A stretch of DNA of 7,589 bases from Helicobacteraceae bacterium (GTDB taxonomy: Bacteria > Campylobacterota > Campylobacteria > Campylobacterales > SZUA-545), in assembly GCA_011390075.1 (NCBI GenBank), contig JAABTA010000038.1, positions 1 through 7,589 on the forward strand. The letters run 5' to 3'. A model generated the notes under the pieces. The model saw only the letters and a list, made by a program, of their open reading frames with translations, did not search any database and was not told where the DNA came from. How positions within the stretch are numbered: the first letter of the stretch is position 1; the number at the start of each line of letters is the position of its first letter. A program made the position numbers and the translations under genes. This document shows positions 6,848 to 7,589 of this stretch, in pieces.

Positions 6848-7042
6848 CTACTTTTCTTTAGGTTTGCACCCTGTGTTCATGCCAAGAAGTGAATACAGTG
6901 GACAAAAAGAGAAAATGGCTGTTCCTATCAAGATAAGACCAATTGCACCTAACCAATTTCCTGTGAGCACTCCTGCGCCTATAATCAATAAACCTACGAT
7001 AATTCTTATAATCTTATCTATCTTTCCTACATTACAATTCAT
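6848..7042 (-). CDS. DUF2892 (YgaP transmembrane-like) small membrane protein
   Basis: This 64-residue protein fits the DUF2892 family: an N-terminal NVGKIDKIIRIIVG motif, two hydrophobic segments (about 11-28 and 31-47) joined by a short GNW turn, and the conserved ending CPLYSLLGMNTGC with Cys47 and Cys59. In other bacteria the domain occurs alone or fused to rhodanese (as in YgaP) and often lies near sulfur- or redox-linked regulators; its biochemical role is unknown. A Shine-Dalgarno AAGGA lies 7 nt before the ATG. It forms a two-gene unit with the Crp/Fnr regulator, separated by 2 bp, so the two are probably co-expressed. It could help sense or handle sulfane sulfur at the membrane, but this is inference. 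Confidence 0.87.
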   Translation of the reverse strand: MNCNVGKIDKIIRIIVGLLIIGAGVLTGNWLGAIGLILIGTAIFSFCPLYSLLGMNTGCKPKEK

Positions 7043-7071
7043 TATCTATCCTTTGTATTAGATTTGTATCA

Positions 7072-7077
7072 ATTGTA
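7072..7077 (-). promoter_or_regulatory. Candidate -10 box for the DUF2892-regulator unit (TACAAT)
   Basis: The minus strand reads TACAAT at 7077-7072, placing the start of transcription near 7065 and giving a leader of roughly 22 nt. No -35 consensus is present at the right spacing (CATAAC at 7100-7095), but that position overlaps the edge of the 18-bp palindrome, as expected for an activator-dependent class II promoter. Confidence 0.35.
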
Positions 7078-7097
7078 CAGCAAAAAAGCTCGTGGTT

Positions 7098-7115
7098 ATG
7101 TAACTTAAGTTACAT
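7098..7115. promoter_or_regulatory. Perfect 18-bp palindrome, candidate Crp/Fnr-type operator
   Basis: ATGTAACTTAAGTTACAT is fully self-complementary. Its core, GTAAC-N4-GTTAC, has the half-site spacing of Crp/Fnr-family sites and resembles the TTAAC-N4-GTTAA site reported for Campylobacter NssR. It overlaps the last codons and stop of the NuoI-like gene and lies 56 bp upstream of the DUF2892 start. Its centre is about 41.5 bp before the predicted transcription start. The neighbouring Crp/Fnr gene is the obvious candidate binder (autoregulation), but this is inferred from position only. Confidence 0.55.
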
Positions 7116-7530
7116 TAGTTCTTTTTTTTTGTTTTAGCTGTTTATATTCTTCTCTTTTTTCACGGCAAAGCTTTTGGTACTCAAACCACTCTTCGTTGAC
7201 TCGCATCTCTTTGGTAGCAGGTTTTGGCTTCTCCTCGGAGTGGGTGATGGCAAGGTCTATTTTTGGGCAGTTTCTCACACACTCAGAGCAGAAGATACAG
7301 AGGTAGGGATTGTATCTATAGGTTTTGCTTCCATCTTCTGGGTTTACTAAAAATGCAATAGCATTAGGAGGGCACACTTTTTCGCACTTGTCGCAAAAAA
7401 TGCACTCCTCTTCGGTGTATTTAATAAGCCCTCTATACTCTTTAGGCTTAGGCACCTCCTCGTGAGGATAGGTGTTGGTGTGAGGGGTTTGAAAAATATT
7501 GCCTAAAGACCGAATCATCTCTCTAATCAT
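7105..7530 (-). CDS. NuoI/EchF-like 2x[4Fe-4S] subunit of a group 4 membrane hydrogenase
   Basis: This 141-residue polyferredoxin has two cluster motifs: Cys43/46/49/53 (CIFCDKCEKVCPP) and Cys78/81/84/88 (CIFCSECVRNCP). A short N-terminal segment (MIREMIRSLGNIF) resembles the membrane-facing start of NuoI-type subunits. The tail after about 107 is highly charged (EEWFEYQKLCREKREEYKQ) and probably helical. It would transfer electrons within the membrane hydrogenase. The start ATG at 7530 is preferred over the one at 7518 because AGGAG lies 6 nt upstream and overlaps the stop of the preceding large-subunit gene. Gene order (large subunit, then ferredoxin-like subunit last) matches ech-type operons; Hyf/Hyc and Coo types are alternatives that need the missing upstream genes. 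Confidence 0.82.
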   Translation of the reverse strand: MIREMIRSLGNIFQTPHTNTYPHEEVPKPKEYRGLIKYTEEECIFCDKCEKVCPPNAIAFLVNPEDGSKTYRYNPYLCIFCSECVRNCPKIDLAITHSEEKPKPATKEMRVNEEWFEYQKLCREKREEYKQLKQKKRTNVT

Positions 7531-7539
7531 TTCTCACTC

Positions 7540-7589
7540 CTATTTAGCCGTGCACGATAGGCATGGATCAAATGATGCCAAAATAGCTG
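7540..7589 (-). CDS. C-terminus of a group 4 [NiFe] hydrogenase large subunit (partial)
   Basis: Reading the minus strand from the right edge gives AILASFDPCLSCTAK followed by TAG (7542-7540). DPCxSCT is the distal NiFe-ligand motif of group 4 large subunits (EchE, CooH, HycE, HyfG), supplying two cysteine ligands. The protein ends three residues after the second cysteine, so there is no C-terminal extension for a maturation protease, as known for CooH and unlike HycE. The next gene, a NuoI-like subunit, starts 9 bp downstream and supports the call. Only 15 codons are visible, so the exact subgroup cannot be set. Confidence 0.82.
   Translation of the reverse strand, partial: AILASFDPCLSCTAK

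Noticed and set aside
7082..7115. Intrinsic terminator after the NuoI-like gene (palindrome followed by six T on the minus strand)
   Set aside because: The palindrome has no loop, is AT-rich, and is separated from the T run by about 10 bases, which is poor terminator geometry; an operator fits better.
7513..7530. ATGATTAGAGA shared between the starts of the NuoI-like gene and hoxU
   Set aside because: An 11-base match at two start codons encoding MIRE is readily explained by chance and similar N-termini; flanking sequence does not match, so it is not a repeat element.

Overview
The window is AT-rich, gene-dense DNA that looks like a chemolithotrophic Campylobacterota genome (the Sulfurimonas/Sulfurovum/Hydrogenimonas kind of lineage). 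This rests on composition, codon style, tight gene packing and the DUF2892 + Crp/Fnr gene pair. The assignment is inferred; there is no rRNA or other phylogenetic marker here. Nearly everything is on the minus strand and concerns [NiFe] hydrogenases.

Layout, in minus-strand transcription order from the right edge: (1) 7589-7540, the last 15 whole codons of a hydrogenase large subunit that ends in DPCLSCTAK and stops, with no cleavable tail. (2) 7530-7105, a NuoI/EchF-like 2x[4Fe-4S] protein. Together these look like the end of an Ech/Hyf-type group 4 membrane hydrogenase operon. (3) A perfect 18-bp palindrome (7098-7115) over the stop codon of that gene, upstream of a two-gene unit: a small DUF2892 membrane protein (7042-6848) and a Crp/Fnr-family regulator (6845-6237). 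(4) A short intergenic region with a TATAAT box and TTGAA/TTCAA half-sites, then a complete hoxEFUYHW cluster (6147-960). This encodes a bidirectional NAD-linked group 3d [NiFe] hydrogenase and its maturation protease, with every gene overlapping or abutting the next. (5) On the plus strand, converging on hoxW, the 3' part of an AAA/DUF4143-family ATPase gene that is cut by the left window edge.

How the genes work together: HoxH (NiFe site) and HoxY (proximal cluster) split or form H2. HoxU, HoxF and HoxE carry electrons to and from FMN and NAD(H). HoxW should trim the 25-residue C-terminal tail of HoxH after nickel insertion. The neighbouring group 4 large subunit lacks such a tail and should need no protease. 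A regulator of the Crp/Fnr superfamily sits between the two hydrogenase units, with candidate dyad operators on both sides of it, so redox- or signal-dependent control of one or both hydrogenases is a reasonable hypothesis.

Points most worth a second look: the 18-bp palindrome placed like a class II activator site, the in-frame TAG-TTG junction between hoxH and hoxW, the two hydrogenase classes side by side, and the dyad elements at the hoxE promoter. I found no CRISPR array, tRNA, rRNA, insertion sequence or integrase. No gap between genes exceeds 100 bases.
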